From Rhodobacteraceae bacterium Alg238-R152 (lineage in GTDB: Bacteria; Pseudomonadota; Alphaproteobacteria; Rhodobacterales; Rhodobacteraceae): a stretch of 64,000 nt of DNA. The translations under genes were made by a program, and so were the position numbers. The stretch is taken from the NCBI GenBank assembly GCA_900537125.1, contig UNRJ01000001.1:496001-560000 (forward strand). Reading direction: 5' to 3'. The notes below the pieces were generated by a model that worked only from the letters and a program-made list of their open reading frames with translations, did not search any database and was not told the DNA's origin. This document shows, in pieces, positions 18,466 to 27,665 of the stretch. Each line of letters starts with the position of its first letter. Position 1 is the first letter of the stretch.

Positions 18466-19089
18466 TTAGCCCGCAAATCCAAAATCTTTGAGACCATCCA
18501 AAATGAATTGTACCGAAAGCGCGGCCAGTAACATGCCAAGGAGGCGTGTGATAACGGTAATTCCTGTGCGGCCCAACAATCGCTCAAAAAAGCCGGAGGT
18601 CAGGAACAGGCAGAACACAATCGCAAGCACCAATGCCGCGACGCCCAATACCGCCAATGTGGCTTGCACACCGGAATCCTGACCAGCCAGGAGGATCACC
18701 GAGGTGATGGCACCGGGACCTGCCAACAAAGGGATGGAAAGTGGGAAGATCGAGGGATCAGGATAGTCCTCTTCGGCCTCTTCCGCTTGATCCTCGCGGC
18801 GTTTGGTGCGGCGCTCAAACAACATGTCGAACGCTGTTACAAAAAGCAGGATGCCGCCTGCAATCCGGAAGGCAGGCATGGAAATGCCAATTCCACCCAA
18901 CACCGCTTCACCGAGGAAACCAAAGATCGATAAGATAACAAAAGAAGTCACGCAGGCACGGATCGCTATCTTGCGCCGTTCGTTGGCCGGCACGCCCTGA
19001 GTGAGCGAGATGAAGATCGGGAACAACCCAATGGGATCAATGATCACAAAAAGCGTCACAAAAGCGGTGATGAAGGCAGCGCTGTCCAT
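18466..19089 (-). CDS. MarC family membrane protein
   Basis: 207 residues with six predicted transmembrane helices (for example FITAFVTLFVIIDPIGLFPIF at the N-terminus, split as FVTLFVIIDPIGLFP, and LLAGPGAITSVILLAG in the middle). MarC/YchE/YhgN family; once linked to multiple antibiotic resistance, but the function is not established. The family hallmarks DPIGLFP and PLLAGPGAI are present. The loop at about residues 90-110 is unusually charged (RRTKRREDQAEEAEEDYPD). Followed directly by the aspartic protease gene. Confidence 0.92.
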   Translation of the reverse strand: MDSAAFITAFVTLFVIIDPIGLFPIFISLTQGVPANERRKIAIRACVTSFVILSIFGFLGEAVLGGIGISMPAFRIAGGILLFVTAFDMLFERRTKRREDQAEEAEEDYPDPSIFPLSIPLLAGPGAITSVILLAGQDSGVQATLAVLGVAALVLAIVFCLFLTSGFFERLLGRTGITVITRLLGMLLAALSVQFILDGLKDFGFAG

Positions 19090-19132
19090 GGTGCGTTGAG
19101 GGCTCCTGTCAGTGTTGGATCAAACGCTACGC

Positions 19133-20989
19133 TTAGCCTTCGGCTTTTTCCAGCTTTTCCAACGCCTTCATCCAAAGTTCCTCGGCGCGGTCCTGCGCAT
19201 CCCGCACTTCGGCATACTTTTTCTGCCAGACGGCCATTTCCCCAAGCTTTTCGTCTTCGTAGAGGGTTGGGTCTGCGAGTTTTTTGGCCAGTTTCTCGGC
19301 CATCTCATTGATCTTAACAACCCGCTGCTCGGATTTCTTCACCTCGGAACGCAGGGCTTGAATGTCGTCGCGGCTGGCCTTTTTGGCGGCAGGCTTTGGC
19401 TTGGACTTCGATTTGGATCCGGCAGGCTTGTCCGAGGTAAGCAAAAGTTTGCGGTAGGCCTGCAGATCTTCTTCATATGGTTTTACTGTGCCGTCTTTCA
19501 CCAGCCAAAGACGGTCTGCAACCAGCGTCAACAGATGCATGTCGTGGCTGACCAAGATGACCGCGCCGGTGTAAGCGGTGAGCGCCTCAACCAAAGCCTC
19601 GCGGCTTTCAATGTCCAGGTGGTTGGTTGGTTCGTCGAGGATCAACAAGTGTGGGGCATCCAACGTGGCCAACAGCAACGACAAACGCGCCTTTTGCCCA
19701 CCCGACAGGCGGCCAACTTCGGTTTCAGCTTGGGCGGCACCAAGGCCAAAGCCTGCGAGACGGGCTCGCAGACGGGCTTGCCCCTCAGCGGGGCGTTCGC
19801 GCATTAAGTGCTGAATTGGGGTTTCATCGACGTAGAGCTCGTCAACTTGGTGTTGTGCAAAGAAACCGATGCGCAGCTTGTTGGACGTAGTGAACTTGCC
19901 ACCCATTGGCTCTAGGCGGCTGGACAGCAATTTGGCCAATGTGGATTTACCCTGACCGTTTTTGCCCAAAAGCGCGATGCGATCGTCCTGATCAATGCGC
20001 AAGTTCAGGTTTTTGAGCACGACGGTGTCGTCATAGCCAGTAGAACCGCCCTCGATGGCAATGATTGGTGGCGAAAGCTCTTCCGGTTTGGGGAAAGTGA
20101 ACACCACGCGCGCCGCATCTTCGGGCGCCGTGATCGGGGTCATCTTCTCCAGCATCTTTACGCGGCTTTGCGCCTGTTTTGCTTTGGAGGCTTTGGCTTT
20201 GAAACGATCCACAAAGGCTTGCAGGTGCTCGCGGTGGGCCTGTTGTTTCTTGGCTGCTGCAGCCTGAACAGCGCGCTGTTCTGCGCGTTGCTTGGCGAAC
20301 TGGTCATATGTACCGGTGTAATACGCCAGCTTGCGCTCATCCAAATGCAGGATCGCCCCCACTGAGCGGTTCAAAAGCTCGCGGTCGTGGGAAATGATGA
20401 GCACCGTGTGCGGGTATTTGACCAGATAATTCTCAAGCCACAAAGCCCCTTCGAGATCGAGGTAGTTGGTCGGTTCGTCAAGAAGCAGGTAGTCGGGTTG
20501 TGAAAACAACACGGCTGCCAAAGCCACACGCATGCGCCAACCACCGGAGTAAGCGGAGCAGGGTTGTAGTTGGTCTTCGTGGTCAAAGCCCAAGCCTTTG
20601 AGGATCGAGGCGGCGCGCGCTTCGGCACTCCAAGCGTCGATGTCTGTCAGCCGGGTTTGAATTTCAGCAATACGATTGGAATCCGTGGCGGTCTCCGATT
20701 CCGCCAGCAAGGAGGCGCGCTCTGTGTCGGCGGCCAGGACTGTGTTGATCAGCGAGACCTCGTTGGAGGGCACCTCCTGCGCGACGCCGCCGATCCGGGC
20801 GCGGTTGGGCAGGGTGATGCTGCCCCCTTCAAGCGACAATTCTCCGCGGATCAGGCGGAATAGGGTGGTTTTACCTGCCCCATTGCGGCCAATCAGACCC
20901 ACTTTGTGGCCGGTGGGAATGGTGGCGGAGGCCTCTTCAAACAGAGGGCGGCCTTCAACGGAATAGGAGATGTCTGAAATCTTAAGCAT
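19133..20989 (-). CDS. ABC-F family ATPase (YheS/Uup-like)
   Basis: 618 residues with two ABC domains and no membrane segments. Domain 1: [34 protein letters not shown]. Domain 2: [38 protein letters not shown]. Between them lies the charged linker (residues about 230-300) that ABC-F factors place at the ribosomal P-site tRNA. A basic, Lys-rich coiled-coil C-terminus (about 520-618) is like Uup or YheS. It probably relieves translational stalls; antibiotic resistance is possible but not indicated. I start at ATG 20989 ([13 protein letters not shown]). Confidence 0.92.
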   Translation of the reverse strand: MLKISDISYSVEGRPLFEEASATIPTGHKVGLIGRNGAGKTTLFRLIRGELSLEGGSITLPNRARIGGVAQEVPSNEVSLINTVLAADTERASLLAESETATDSNRIAEIQTRLTDIDAWSAEARAASILKGLGFDHEDQLQPCSAYSGGWRMRVALAAVLFSQPDYLLLDEPTNYLDLEGALWLENYLVKYPHTVLIISHDRELLNRSVGAILHLDERKLAYYTGTYDQFAKQRAEQRAVQAAAAKKQQAHREHLQAFVDRFKAKASKAKQAQSRVKMLEKMTPITAPEDAARVVFTFPKPEELSPPIIAIEGGSTGYDDTVVLKNLNLRIDQDDRIALLGKNGQGKSTLAKLLSSRLEPMGGKFTTSNKLRIGFFAQHQVDELYVDETPIQHLMRERPAEGQARLRARLAGFGLGAAQAETEVGRLSGGQKARLSLLLATLDAPHLLILDEPTNHLDIESREALVEALTAYTGAVILVSHDMHLLTLVADRLWLVKDGTVKPYEEDLQAYRKLLLTSDKPAGSKSKSKPKPAAKKASRDDIQALRSEVKKSEQRVVKINEMAEKLAKKLADPTLYEDEKLGEMAVWQKKYAEVRDAQDRAEELWMKALEKLEKAEG

Positions 20990-21121
20990 GAGGCGGGTTT
21001 GGCGCACTATTGCGGCGGCGTCAATCACCGCTTTTCAAGTGCGTCAACGCGTGGTATCGCAGCGCCAATTCGAATATCGGCTGGACGTGGTGTCTGGCCC
21101 TCACTTTATGGAGATACAGAC

Positions 21122-21544
21122 ATGGCTCTGGAACGCACCTTCTCGATCATCAAACCTGACGCCACTCGCCGCAACCTGACTGGCGCGATCAACGCCAAGT
21201 TTGAAGAAGCTGGCCTGCGCGTTGTTGCACAGAAGCGTATTCACCTGACCAAAGCGCAAGCTGGCGTGTTCTACGCTGTGCACGCTGAGCGTCCGTTCTA
21301 CGACGAACTGTGCGAATTCATGGCGTCTGAGCCAATTGTTGCTCAGGTTCTGGAAGGTGAAGGCGCCATCGCGAAAAACCGCGAAGTTATGGGCGCAACC
21401 AACCCAGCAGACGCAGCCGCCGGCACCATCCGCGCCGAGTTTGCAGAATCTGTTGGCGAAAACTCCGTACACGGTTCCGACGCTCCGGAAACTGCAGCGG
21501 TAGAAATCGCATACTTCTTCTCCGGTCTGGAGCTGGTGGGTTAA
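21122..21544 (+). CDS. ndk: Nucleoside-diphosphate kinase
   Basis: 140 residues. Transfers the gamma-phosphate from ATP to NDPs through a phosphohistidine. The N-terminus [17 protein letters not shown] and the active-site motif [12 protein letters not shown] (His about 117) are diagnostic. ATG 21122 fits the standard 140-residue length; a longer frame to 20999 is rejected. The coding sequence has strong codon bias (many GCC, CGT, GAA, AAC) compared with the neighbours, as expected for a highly expressed gene. It ends at the terminator 21576-21605. Confidence 0.97.
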   Translation: MALERTFSIIKPDATRRNLTGAINAKFEEAGLRVVAQKRIHLTKAQAGVFYAVHAERPFYDELCEFMASEPIVAQVLEGEGAIAKNREVMGATNPADAAAGTIRAEFAESVGENSVHGSDAPETAAVEIAYFFSGLELVG

Positions 21545-21575
21545 GCCCAACCGCTTTACGGAAGATGAGATTGAG

Positions 21576-21605
21576 ACGCGGGAGGGCAACCTCTCGCGTT
21601 TTTTT
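21576..21605 (+). terminator. Rho-independent terminator of ndk
   Basis: Ten-base-pair stem (ACGCGGGAGG with CCTCTCGCGT, one G-U pair) around a GCAA tetraloop, followed by seven T residues at 21599-21605, 32 bp after the ndk stop. Confidence 0.9.
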
Positions 21606-21614
21606 GCGTGGGGG

Positions 21615-21950
21615 TCAGGCTTCGCGCTTCTCGATTACACCAATCATATTGAGTACGGCCTCAAGATCGGAACGACCTTTGTCGTGCGAACTAGATTTGA
21701 GCGCGTCAAACCGTTTGCGCAGGGCATCTTTTTCTTTGCCTTTGCAATCGTTCCACGGACGGCCTTGCAGCCCCATCACCAAAACGTAGTAGCCAATGAA
21801 ATGCGGTTTGGTACCGGTTTTGAGCAGGCGGGAATAAGTCTCATCGGCGCCCAACGTGCGGACTTCTTCCGCAGAGTGGATACCGGCGCGCCCACAAGCC
21901 TCTTCATAGGCGGGGCCCAGATTGCGAATGCTGGAAATTGGCTCTGACAT
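21615..21950 (-). CDS. TfoX/Sxy family C-terminal-domain protein
   Basis: 111 residues. N-terminal helix-hairpin-helix-like TfoX C-terminal domain (ISSIRNLGPAYEEACGRAGI, then VRTLGADETYSRLL, residues about 5-50, and HFIGYYVLVMGLQGRPWNDC). The N-terminal half found in full-length TfoX/Sxy is absent, which is usual for many alphaproteobacterial members. Sxy regulates competence in gammaproteobacteria; the function of this short form is unknown. The ATG is at 21950. Converges on ndk. Confidence 0.85.
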   Translation of the reverse strand: MSEPISSIRNLGPAYEEACGRAGIHSAEEVRTLGADETYSRLLKTGTKPHFIGYYVLVMGLQGRPWNDCKGKEKDALRKRFDALKSSSHDKGRSDLEAVLNMIGVIEKREA

Positions 21951-22024
21951 GGCGGCACATTAGACCGCACAGCCCGGCAGGGGCAAGCAGTGCCCTCAGC
22001 ATTTTGTTGAGATCTATGATCTGC

Positions 22025-22123
22025 TTAGATCATTGCCCAATCGCTGAAGATTGGTGTGTTGCTTGGGGCCGGTTTGGATTGTTTTTCCGGCTGGCGTGGC
22101 TGGTCGCTTTTGGTTTGTGACAT
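22025..22123 (-). CDS. Predicted 32-residue small protein
   Basis: An ORF of 32 codons running from ATG 22123 to TAA 22025, with a textbook Shine-Dalgarno AAGGAG (22131-22136) 7 nt before the start. The product is hydrophilic and proline-rich at first (MSQTKSDQPRQPEKQSK) and ends SNTPIFSDWAMI. No membrane segment. Good start signal and protein-like composition support translation, but nothing in the sequence indicates function. It occupies part of the otherwise empty interval between the TfoX-like gene and the AI-2E-family gene. Confidence 0.5.
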   Translation of the reverse strand: MSQTKSDQPRQPEKQSKPAPSNTPIFSDWAMI

Positions 22124-22136
22124 GGTCTGGCTCCTT

Positions 22137-22580
22137 TGCTTCATGCCAGCACAGCTCCCTTTCCAAAGTGTGGAGACGGCCAGCGGCTATAGGATTGATT
22201 TTAGCGATCATGGTGCGGAGGTGATGCCGGAAATGGGGCGATTTTGTGCGGATCAGTTAAGACTTGAGGCAAAGGCAGTTGGCCTTTTCGGGGGCCGTTA
22301 GACGGCACGTTTGTTGAGGCTGTGCCGAAAAAACTTCCAAAAATCAGTTGATTGATCCAGAGGACCTGCGACAGTTAGAGTGCAAGAGAAGGCCATCGAT
22401 ATTTTGCTTGAGAGATGATTTCTGCAACTTTTTGGTGACGGAAGTATTGTCAAATAAGGTGGCGTTTTGCGCTTGGGTTTAGTGCGTAGATTTTGAGAAT
22501 GATTTTGTAGATCGTGGCCAGTAAGATCGCATAGGGGTCGCCGAGCCGCGAAAATACACGGTAAAGTAAAGGTTGTGAGC
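22137..22580. other. Intergenic stretch without a recognised gene
   Basis: About 440 bp. Frames in it are short, lack ribosome-binding sites and show no family resemblance. The last 60 bp should hold the promoter of the AI-2E-family operon, but no strong -35/-10 pair stands out. Confidence 0.5.
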
Positions 22581-23732
22581 ATGGACGGAAGTGACAAACA
22601 ACCAATTGGTCGTGGCATGACATTCGTAACCCAAGTGGTTCTGTGTTTGTTTTTTGGCATTGCCGGATTGATTTATGGTGCCTCCGTGCTGGTGCCATTG
22701 TCTTTGGCGGTATTGTTGTTTGTGCTGATTTCAGCAATCATCGACCGCTTCAAAGGGACAAAACTGTTTGGCCGGAACACGCCAGATTGGATCGCGCATG
22801 TATTGGCGTTTGGTTTGGTTGTCGTTGGTGTTGCCATCATCTTGTCGATTCTAACCAGTCAAGCGGGCGCTGTGAGTGAAGCCTTTCCGCGATATGAGGC
22901 CCGGTTTGCCCATATTATCAGCCAGTTTGCATCCTTGATTGGTGATGAAGCCTTTACTGCTGCTAAGGCTGGCGTGGCTGAGATGAACCTGTCCAATCTT
23001 GCCTCTGGTGCTTTGTCCTCGGCAAGCGGCTTCCTGAGCGCGTTGTTTTTGGTGATCCTGTATGTCGCTTTTTTGATGAGTGAGCGTAGGTCAATGAGAC
23101 AGAAACTGGCCCTAGCCATTCCCGATCACCAAGCGCACGACAAGGTGCTCAAGATTGCGAACAGCATGTCCACCAGCCTGCAGCGGTACGTCAGTATCAA
23201 GACTTTTGTCAGCATTCTCACTTCTGTCGGATGTTATGCCTTTATGAAACCGGTTGGGTTGGACTTTGCGGAAACCTGGGCGGTTTTGGCGTTTATGCTA
23301 AACTTCATTCCCACCATTGGGTCCATTCTGGGGGTTGTGTTGCCAACCATCGTTGCGCTGGTTCAGTTTGAGACAGCTCTGCCGATATTTGTGGTGGTAT
23401 TGGGCTGCGGTGCTGTGCAGTTCACAATTGGCAATGTCCTGGAGCCGAAGATAACGGGGCGGTCGTTGAATCTGTCTCCGTTTTTGGTGATCTTGTCATT
23501 GACGTTCTGGACGGCGGTCTGGGGCATTCCTGGCGCTTTGATGAGCGTGCCCTTGACGGTCTGCATCATGATTGTGCTGTGCCACATTCCAGCAACACGA
23601 CCGTTGGCGGTTCTGATGTCTGGTGATGGGTATGTTGGTGGCGATAACGCACAAACGCAGGAAGAGGCAGAGAAGGTGTTGGGAATGCTTCAAAAGGATG
23701 GTTCCGAGTTTATTCAGGAGGAGGCAAACTGA
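22581..23732 (+). CDS. AI-2E family transporter (PerM-like)
   Basis: 383 residues, eight predicted membrane helices, matching the AI-2E exporter/PerM family (domain over residues about 15-350; LNFIPTIGSILGVVLPT and the late LSLTFWTAVWGIPGALMSVPL region, cited in part, are family hallmarks). Despite the name, members move varied solutes, including Na+/H+ exchange. Start at ATG 22581, 8 nt after AAAGG; the GTG at 22575 is too close to that site. The stop overlaps the following ATG (TGATG), beginning a three-gene operon with two small membrane proteins. Confidence 0.9.
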   Translation: MDGSDKQPIGRGMTFVTQVVLCLFFGIAGLIYGASVLVPLSLAVLLFVLISAIIDRFKGTKLFGRNTPDWIAHVLAFGLVVVGVAIILSILTSQAGAVSEAFPRYEARFAHIISQFASLIGDEAFTAAKAGVAEMNLSNLASGALSSASGFLSALFLVILYVAFLMSERRSMRQKLALAIPDHQAHDKVLKIANSMSTSLQRYVSIKTFVSILTSVGCYAFMKPVGLDFAETWAVLAFMLNFIPTIGSILGVVLPTIVALVQFETALPIFVVVLGCGAVQFTIGNVLEPKITGRSLNLSPFLVILSLTFWTAVWGIPGALMSVPLTVCIMIVLCHIPATRPLAVLMSGDGYVGGDNAQTQEEAEKVLGMLQKDGSEFIQEEAN

Positions 23733-24004
23733 TGGCTACCAAAGCAGAATTGGAAGCGGAGCTTGTTCTGCTTCGCGCAGAATTGGCAAAACGTGATGCT
23801 GCGGTTGCCCCTGATCGGCCTGAGGATGTGGGCGCGACAGATGCCTCTTCCCCTCTATCTCAAACCGATGAAACTTCGGAGGTGGCGCTGGACACTGACA
23901 TCAAGGAGATCCTCGCGGATCTCGAGGACATTCCGCAAAAACAGCCGCTGATGTTTGCACTTGGCGCTTTTGCGGTCGGCTATCTTATTGGGCGCATAAA
24001 ATAG
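23732..24004 (+). CDS. Small membrane-anchored hypothetical protein
   Basis: 90 residues. An N-terminal amphipathic, coiled-coil-like stretch (TKAELEAELVLLRAELAKRD), an acidic low-complexity middle, and one C-terminal helix (PLMFALGAFAVGYLIGRIK) with a Gly motif and a basic end, the layout of ElaB/YqjD-like tail-anchored proteins. Coupled to the AI-2E-family gene upstream and 10 bp before the holin-like gene. Function unknown; the ElaB/YqjD comparison is about topology only. Confidence 0.8.
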   Translation: MATKAELEAELVLLRAELAKRDAAVAPDRPEDVGATDASSPLSQTDETSEVALDTDIKEILADLEDIPQKQPLMFALGAFAVGYLIGRIK

Positions 24005-24014
24005 GAACACTGTG

Positions 24015-24482
24015 ATGAGCAATCGAATTTCGAGAAATATCTCAATTGTATTGCGGTCAGAGCGGTTGATCGCGCAACGGCATCTGGCCGTGCTGCGGCG
24101 TCAGACCGGCTTGATGGCAATGGCGCTGGTTGTGGCCGGAATCGGATTGGTGATGATCAATGTCGCCGCGTTCTTTGCCCTAGAAGAAGGGATGACCGCT
24201 GCCTCTTCGGCACTGATTGTTGGCGTTGTGAATTTTGTGCTGGCGGGCTTGTTTGTGATGTTGGCCAGCTCCAAATCAGGTCTTGAAGAAGACATTCATG
24301 CCGTGAGCAAAGTGCGCGATATGGCAATTGAAGATTTGGAGGCCGAAGTGCGTCAAGCTGCGGATGAGGCGAAGTCTGCGGTCGATGCCGTGAAGGCGAT
24401 GGCGGCCAATCCAATAGGTGGCATAGCGCCAAGTGTGGCCGCAAGCATTGCCAAAGCCATCGTGAAAGCCATGAAAACCTGA
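24015..24482 (+). CDS. Phage-holin-superfamily (PF07332-like) membrane protein
   Basis: 155 residues. Two transmembrane helices (MAMALVVAGIGLVMINVAAFF; ALIVGVVNFVLAGLFVMLA, each quoted in part) and an Ala-rich, charged C-terminal helix (about 100-135). Resembles the putative Actinobacteriophage holin III/YqjE-like family, present in many bacteria outside prophages. With the preceding ElaB-like protein it recalls the YqjD-YqjE pair of enterobacteria, which are membrane and ribosome-associated. A GTG at 24012 is an alternative start; AGGA lies 5 nt before it and 8 nt before the ATG. Confidence 0.75.
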   Translation: MSNRISRNISIVLRSERLIAQRHLAVLRRQTGLMAMALVVAGIGLVMINVAAFFALEEGMTAASSALIVGVVNFVLAGLFVMLASSKSGLEEDIHAVSKVRDMAIEDLEAEVRQAADEAKSAVDAVKAMAANPIGGIAPSVAASIAKAIVKAMKT

Positions 24483-24674
24483 TCGAGGGACTGGCTAGAC
24501 CTTAGCCTCGGGAGGTCTTGAGAGACAATCGCTATGCCTCTTCGGAAAAAGGGCCGGGAGACGGCAATCATTTCCTGTCACTGACATCGAATCAGAAGAT
24601 TGAGTTCTGACAATCTTCACCCAAGTAGCATCACGCGAAATTGGCCGTTGTCAGGAATGCTCAAACCAATGATG

Positions 24675-25832
24675 TCAGAGTGCGACGATTTTTATGTGGT
24701 TGCCCTTAGCAGCGAGCGCGACTTTGCCTTCGCACAGCCGCAGCGCATCTTCGCCAAACACTTCGTGACGCCATCCGTGCAACGCCTGAACATCCCGGCC
24801 ACCTGAGGCAAGTGTGTCCAAATCTGCAGAGGAGGCGATCAGTTTGGGAGCCACGCTTGAGCTTTCGGTCTTTGCCTTCAGCAACACACGCAGGAGATCC
24901 GCCAGCGCGGGATTGACCTGTTGCTTGTCATCGCGTTTTGGCAGGCTTGGCATATCCCCCTGAGGACAGTTTTTGCCCGCTTCGATGGCTGCCAAAATTC
25001 CGTCGGCAATATCCCCTCTGCGGGCCTCACGCAAAAGCAGACGAGAGCGGCTCAAGTCATTCATGTTGCCGGGCTTGGTGGATGCAAGTTCTACCAGTGC
25101 ATCATCTTTGAAGACGCGGTTGCGCGGAATGTTGCGGCTTTGGGCGTGGATCTCACGGAACCTAGCCAGTTCACGCACAATCGCGAGGAATTTAGGCGAG
25201 GTGGTGCGGGTCTTCACACGTTTCCACGCGTTTTCCGGATCAACGATGTAGGTTTCCGGGCGGGTCAGAAGTTGCAACTCTTCTTCGACCCAATGGGCGC
25301 GGTTGGTTTCCGCCAGTTTGGCTGCGAGAAACTCATAGATCTTGCGCAGATGTGTCACGTCACCAATCGCATAGGTCTTCTGAGCATCGGTCAGCGGACG
25401 GCGAGACCAATCAGTGAAGCGGGAACTTTTATCAAGACTTTGTTTGGCAATCTTGCGCACCAAAGTCTCATAGCCTGCCTGTTCGCCAAAGCCACAGACC
25501 ATGGCAGCAACTTGCGTGTCAAACAATGGGTCCGGGAACACCCCCGCTTCGACAAAGAAAATCTCCAGATCCTGACGCGCGGCGTGAAACACTTTCACAA
25601 CATTGGTGTCACGGAACAGCTCATACATCGGTTCCAGCGACAAGCCTTCTACCAATGGATCCACGAGAACCGCATTATCGTTGCCATCACCCGGCATAGC
25701 CATCTGCACCAAACAGAGTTTGGAGTAATAGGTACGCTCGCGCAGGAATTCCGTGTCGATCGTCACATAAGGCTCTTTGCGCGCCATTTCACAAAATTGC
25801 GCGAGCTCTTCGGTCGTTGTGAGGGTTTTCAT
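24675..25832 (-). CDS. rnd: Ribonuclease D
   Basis: 385 residues. 3'-to-5' exoribonuclease that trims tRNA precursors. DEDDy catalytic residues are visible: TIDTEFLRE (Asp and Glu, residues about 24-32), HAARQDLEIF (about 82-91) and YAIGDVTHL with Tyr/Asp near residue 154. An HRDC domain covers about 205-285 (FLAIVRELARFREIHAQ start). Length is standard (370-390). Convergent with the holin-like gene; the 190 bp between them hold nothing recognised. Confidence 0.95.
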   Translation of the reverse strand: MKTLTTTEELAQFCEMARKEPYVTIDTEFLRERTYYSKLCLVQMAMPGDGNDNAVLVDPLVEGLSLEPMYELFRDTNVVKVFHAARQDLEIFFVEAGVFPDPLFDTQVAAMVCGFGEQAGYETLVRKIAKQSLDKSSRFTDWSRRPLTDAQKTYAIGDVTHLRKIYEFLAAKLAETNRAHWVEEELQLLTRPETYIVDPENAWKRVKTRTTSPKFLAIVRELARFREIHAQSRNIPRNRVFKDDALVELASTKPGNMNDLSRSRLLLREARRGDIADGILAAIEAGKNCPQGDMPSLPKRDDKQQVNPALADLLRVLLKAKTESSSVAPKLIASSADLDTLASGGRDVQALHGWRHEVFGEDALRLCEGKVALAAKGNHIKIVAL

Positions 25833-25917
25833 ATGCAGCGTGTCTTCTTGGTGTGTTCTATAAGGCTGTGGATAACAGCACTACGCACAAACGTAGAGGA
25901 AAGCAATTGATCCACCC

Positions 25918-26511
25918 TTAAAGAGTGATGGGTGTTGTATTTCCCGCCGCAAAGTGGCGCAGTACTGCTGGGTAGAGCTTGTGTTCCTGGACCAGAACCC
26001 GGGCCGCCAAAGTGTCTGGTATGTCACCGTCCTCAATGGAAATGCGTGCCTGGCCAAGAATTGGGCCATCGTCCAAAGCAGGCGTCACGAGATGTACAGT
26101 GCAGCCGTGCTCTTTGTCACCGGCTTCAAGTGCGCGGGCATGGGTGTGCAGGCCCTTGTATTTGGGCAGCAAGGATGGGTGGATGTTGAGCATCCGGCCT
26201 TCCCATGGCGCCACAAAACTTTCGGTCAACACCCGCATGAAACCTGCAAGACAGAGGATGTCAGGCTGAACTTTATCCAATTCTGTTTGAAGCGCGGCCT
26301 CAAACGCGGGGCGATCACCTTTGTAAGGTCTGTGGTCCACGGAAACGGCTTTAACACCCATAGCTTCAGCTTTCGCCAATCCGCCAGCGTCGGCGCTATT
26401 GGCCAGCACCAATACGGGCTCTGCCGCATGACCCGGCTTGGCCATGTCTTCGAGGAGGCGGACCATGTTGGAGCCGCCACCTGAAATAAAGATCGCGACG
26501 CGTTTTTTCAC
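25918..26511 (-). CDS. purN: Phosphoribosylglycinamide formyltransferase
   Basis: 197 residues. Transfers a formyl group from 10-formyl-THF to GAR, the third step of purine synthesis. Motifs: [12 protein letters not shown] at the N-terminus, [26 protein letters not shown] with the catalytic His (cited in part as NIHPSLLP), and [18 protein letters not shown] with the catalytic Asp. Start is GTG at 26511, overlapping the purM stop as GTGA, so purM and purN are translationally coupled. Confidence 0.97.
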   Translation of the reverse strand: MKKRVAIFISGGGSNMVRLLEDMAKPGHAAEPVLVLANSADAGGLAKAEAMGVKAVSVDHRPYKGDRPAFEAALQTELDKVQPDILCLAGFMRVLTESFVAPWEGRMLNIHPSLLPKYKGLHTHARALEAGDKEHGCTVHLVTPALDDGPILGQARISIEDGDIPDTLAARVLVQEHKLYPAVLRHFAAGNTTPITL

Positions 26512-27557
26512 AGGAGAGAGCCTGTGTAGGAGACACCCTCACCAGAAACGACGGTACCCAGCTGGTAAACCGTCTCGCCTTGCTCTTGCAGTAGCGTGGT
26601 CAGAGTCTCTGCTTGTTCAGCTTCAACAGACAGGATCATGCCGACGCCACAGTTGAAGGTTTTGAGTAGTTCAGCCTCTGCCATATCACCGGTTTTGGCC
26701 AACCATTGGAAGACAGGGGGCAGGTCCCATGCGTTCAGGTCGATGTTGCCTGCCAGACCTTCTGGCAGCACACGTGGCAGGTTTTCCGTCAAGCCTCCGC
26801 CGGTGATGTGGGCCAGCGCATGCACACCGTCAGCGCGCACTGCCGCGAGACATTGTTTCACATATAGGCGGGTTGGGGCCAGAAGCGCTGCGCCAAGTGT
26901 TTGGCTGTCGTCCCAAGGGCAGGTGTCGTCCCACTTGAGACCCGAGACCTCAACCAGCTTGCGCACAAGGCTGTAGCCGTTGGAGTGCACTCCGTTGGAG
27001 GCGAGACCCAAAAGCACATCACCTTCTTTCACGCCGACGGGCAAGTCTGCACCGCGTTCCATTGCGCCAACAGAGAAGCCAGCAAGGTCAAAGTCGCCGG
27101 CTTCATACATGCCGGGCATTTCAGCGGTTTCACCGCCGATCAGCGCGCAGCCGGACTGAACACAGCCCTCCGCGATGCCTTCGATGATGCGAGCAGCGGT
27201 CTCTGTTTCCAATTTTCCGGTGGCAAAGTAGTCGAGGAAGAACAGGGGTTCTGCGCCTTGGCAGACAAGGTCGTTCACGCACATGGCGACAAGGTCGATG
27301 CCGACGCCGTCGACGTTGCCAGTATCAATTGCAATGCGCAGCTTGGTGCCCACGCCGTCGGTCGCGCCGACGAGGATTGGATCGGTGTAGCCCGCATCTT
27401 TGAGATCAAACAGTGCGCCAAAGCCACCCAAACCTGCCATCACGCCGGAGCGTTTTGTGCGTTTGGCGGCGGGTTTGATGCGCTCCACCAGGGCGTTGCC
27501 CGCGTCAATGTCCACACCTGCATCCGCGTAGGTGATGCCGTTTTTGCCGTCGCTCAT
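26508..27557 (-). CDS. purM: Phosphoribosylformylglycinamidine cyclo-ligase (AIR synthetase)
   Basis: 349 residues. ATP-dependent closure of the imidazole ring in purine synthesis. Recognised by [14 protein letters not shown] at the N-terminus, [34 protein letters not shown] (quoted in part: [16 protein letters not shown]), [11 protein letters not shown] and [14 protein letters not shown]. Standard family length. First gene of the purM-purN pair; a hairpin at 27629-27656 separates it from the lactonase-like gene upstream. Confidence 0.97.
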   Translation of the reverse strand: MSDGKNGITYADAGVDIDAGNALVERIKPAAKRTKRSGVMAGLGGFGALFDLKDAGYTDPILVGATDGVGTKLRIAIDTGNVDGVGIDLVAMCVNDLVCQGAEPLFFLDYFATGKLETETAARIIEGIAEGCVQSGCALIGGETAEMPGMYEAGDFDLAGFSVGAMERGADLPVGVKEGDVLLGLASNGVHSNGYSLVRKLVEVSGLKWDDTCPWDDSQTLGAALLAPTRLYVKQCLAAVRADGVHALAHITGGGLTENLPRVLPEGLAGNIDLNAWDLPPVFQWLAKTGDMAEAELLKTFNCGVGMILSVEAEQAETLTTLLQEQGETVYQLGTVVSGEGVSYTGSLL

Positions 27558-27628
27558 GGGGTATGTCCTTACAATCCGATGCTTGGCGTGGTCCTTACTG
27601 CATCACTAGCCCAAAGGGAACCGGGGAA

Positions 27629-27656
27629 TGCACCGCCTGCGTCAACAGGCGGTGCA
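27629..27656 (-). terminator. Hairpin between lactonase-like gene and purM
   Basis: Perfect 11-bp inverted repeat (TGCACCGCCTG and CAGGCGGTGCA) with a 6-nt loop. It follows the stop of the lactonase-like gene by 10 bp in the minus direction but has no T tract on either side, so it may act as a weak or Rho-assisted terminator or as an mRNA-end stabiliser. Confidence 0.5.
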
Positions 27657-27665
27657 TCTGCGGTT

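Noticed and set aside
22298-22660. Minus-strand frame ending GPLDQSTDFWKFFRHSLN
   Set aside because: The tail looks protein-like, but the frame overlaps the start of the AI-2E-family gene, has no start signal and matches nothing I know.
24015-24482. Holin-like gene as sign of a prophage
   Set aside because: No lysin, integrase or phage structural gene nearby; this superfamily is common outside prophages.
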